Source: Collinsella sp. (lineage in GTDB: Bacteria > Actinomycetota > Coriobacteriia > Coriobacteriales > Coriobacteriaceae). Taken from it: a stretch of 64,000 nt of DNA. The position numbers were made by a program, and so were the translations under genes. Shown one piece after another: positions 63,900 to 64,000 of the stretch. Positions within the stretch are counted from its first letter, which is position 1, and the number at the start of each line of letters is the position of its first letter. The DNA is taken from the NCBI GenBank assembly GCA_019425005.1, contig JAHYYK010000002.1, positions 1-64,000 on the forward strand, in the 5' to 3' direction. The notes beneath the pieces are model-generated. The model saw only the letters and a list, made by a program, of their open reading frames with translations, did no database searches and was not told the origin of the DNA.

Positions 63900-63927
63900 T
63901 TGCAGCAGAAACCCGCGCGTGTATACT
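63900..63927 (+). promoter_or_regulatory. promoter of the gene at the right edge
   Basis: TTGCAG (63900-63905), 16 bases, TATACT (63922-63927). The predicted leader contains an inverted repeat GTGCCG (63949-63954)/CGGCAC (63967-63972) before the ribosome site AAGGA (63985-63989). Confidence 0.65.
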
Positions 63928-63996
63928 CGAATACGTTTGTTCAACTACGTGCCGGCCAAGGTGGTACGGCACCTCTAGAAGAGTAAGGAATTGCAC

Positions 63997-64000
63997 ATGG
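63997..64000 (+). CDS. start codon of a gene cut by the window edge
   Basis: ATG at 63997-63999 lies seven bases after AAGGA and downstream of a good promoter. Only the first codon is present, so the product cannot be named. Confidence 0.5.

Overview
The window looks like a chromosomal segment of a Coriobacteriia gut actinobacterium, most likely Collinsella or a close relative. This is inferred from the strong G/C bias of third codon positions in housekeeping genes, the RmlC-RmlD and AroE-AroK fusions, the frequent TTG starts and the gene order. No database search was possible.

Region 1 (1-21.7 kb) is a cell-surface polysaccharide locus. High-GC backbone genes (rmlB, rmlC-rmlD fusion, wecB, a polyprenyl-phosphate type GT2, glf) frame a visibly AT-richer cargo of GT2/GT4 glycosyltransferases, a DUF2304 membrane protein, a large DUF6541-like multi-pass protein and an acyltransferase. 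Export is by an ABC-2 pair (Wzm/Wzt-type). A TagD-like cytidylyltransferase and a LicD-family phosphotransferase suggest a phosphate-linked decoration. The locus has scars: an rmlD 3'-end relic, an acyltransferase fragment and a 560-base empty AT-rich stretch. A tRNA-Arg(UCU) lies between the transporter and tagD.

Region 2 (21.8-23.3 kb, minus) is a two-gene unit with its own promoter: a DUF4869-like protein and a P-loop ATPase whose C-terminal half faintly recalls a Toprim fold. It is the best candidate here for an undescribed system.

Region 3 (23.4-31.9 kb, minus) is a compact eight-gene aromatic operon (aroF, tyrA, aroB, aroA, aroC, pheA, aroE-aroK, aroQ). It covers the whole shikimate pathway plus the Phe and Tyr branch enzymes. 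A terminator hairpin lies in the leader and a palindromic GGGGACAGG-core element lies before aroQ.

Region 4 (32-36.2 kb) holds tRNA-Arg(CCG), a CtpE-like P-type ATPase and a zinc-ribbon membrane protein. Region 5 (36.3-45.2 kb) holds a cyclophilin, a TPR membrane protein and the elongasome genes mreB-mreC-mreD-mrdA-rodA plus a DUF697-like protein. Region 6 (45.2-51.9 kb) holds the TIGR03960 radical SAM and DUF2344 pair, rplU-rpmA, obg, nadD, yqeK and rsfS.

Region 7 (51.9-52.8 kb) is a REP-associated tyrosine transposase gene bracketed by two inverted 35-base REP-like palindromes. Region 8 (52.9-64 kb) holds dinB (minus), rpsP-khpA-rimM-trmD-lepB, glyQ-glyS, and a PPDK regulatory protein with ppdK. 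The start of one more gene is at the right edge.
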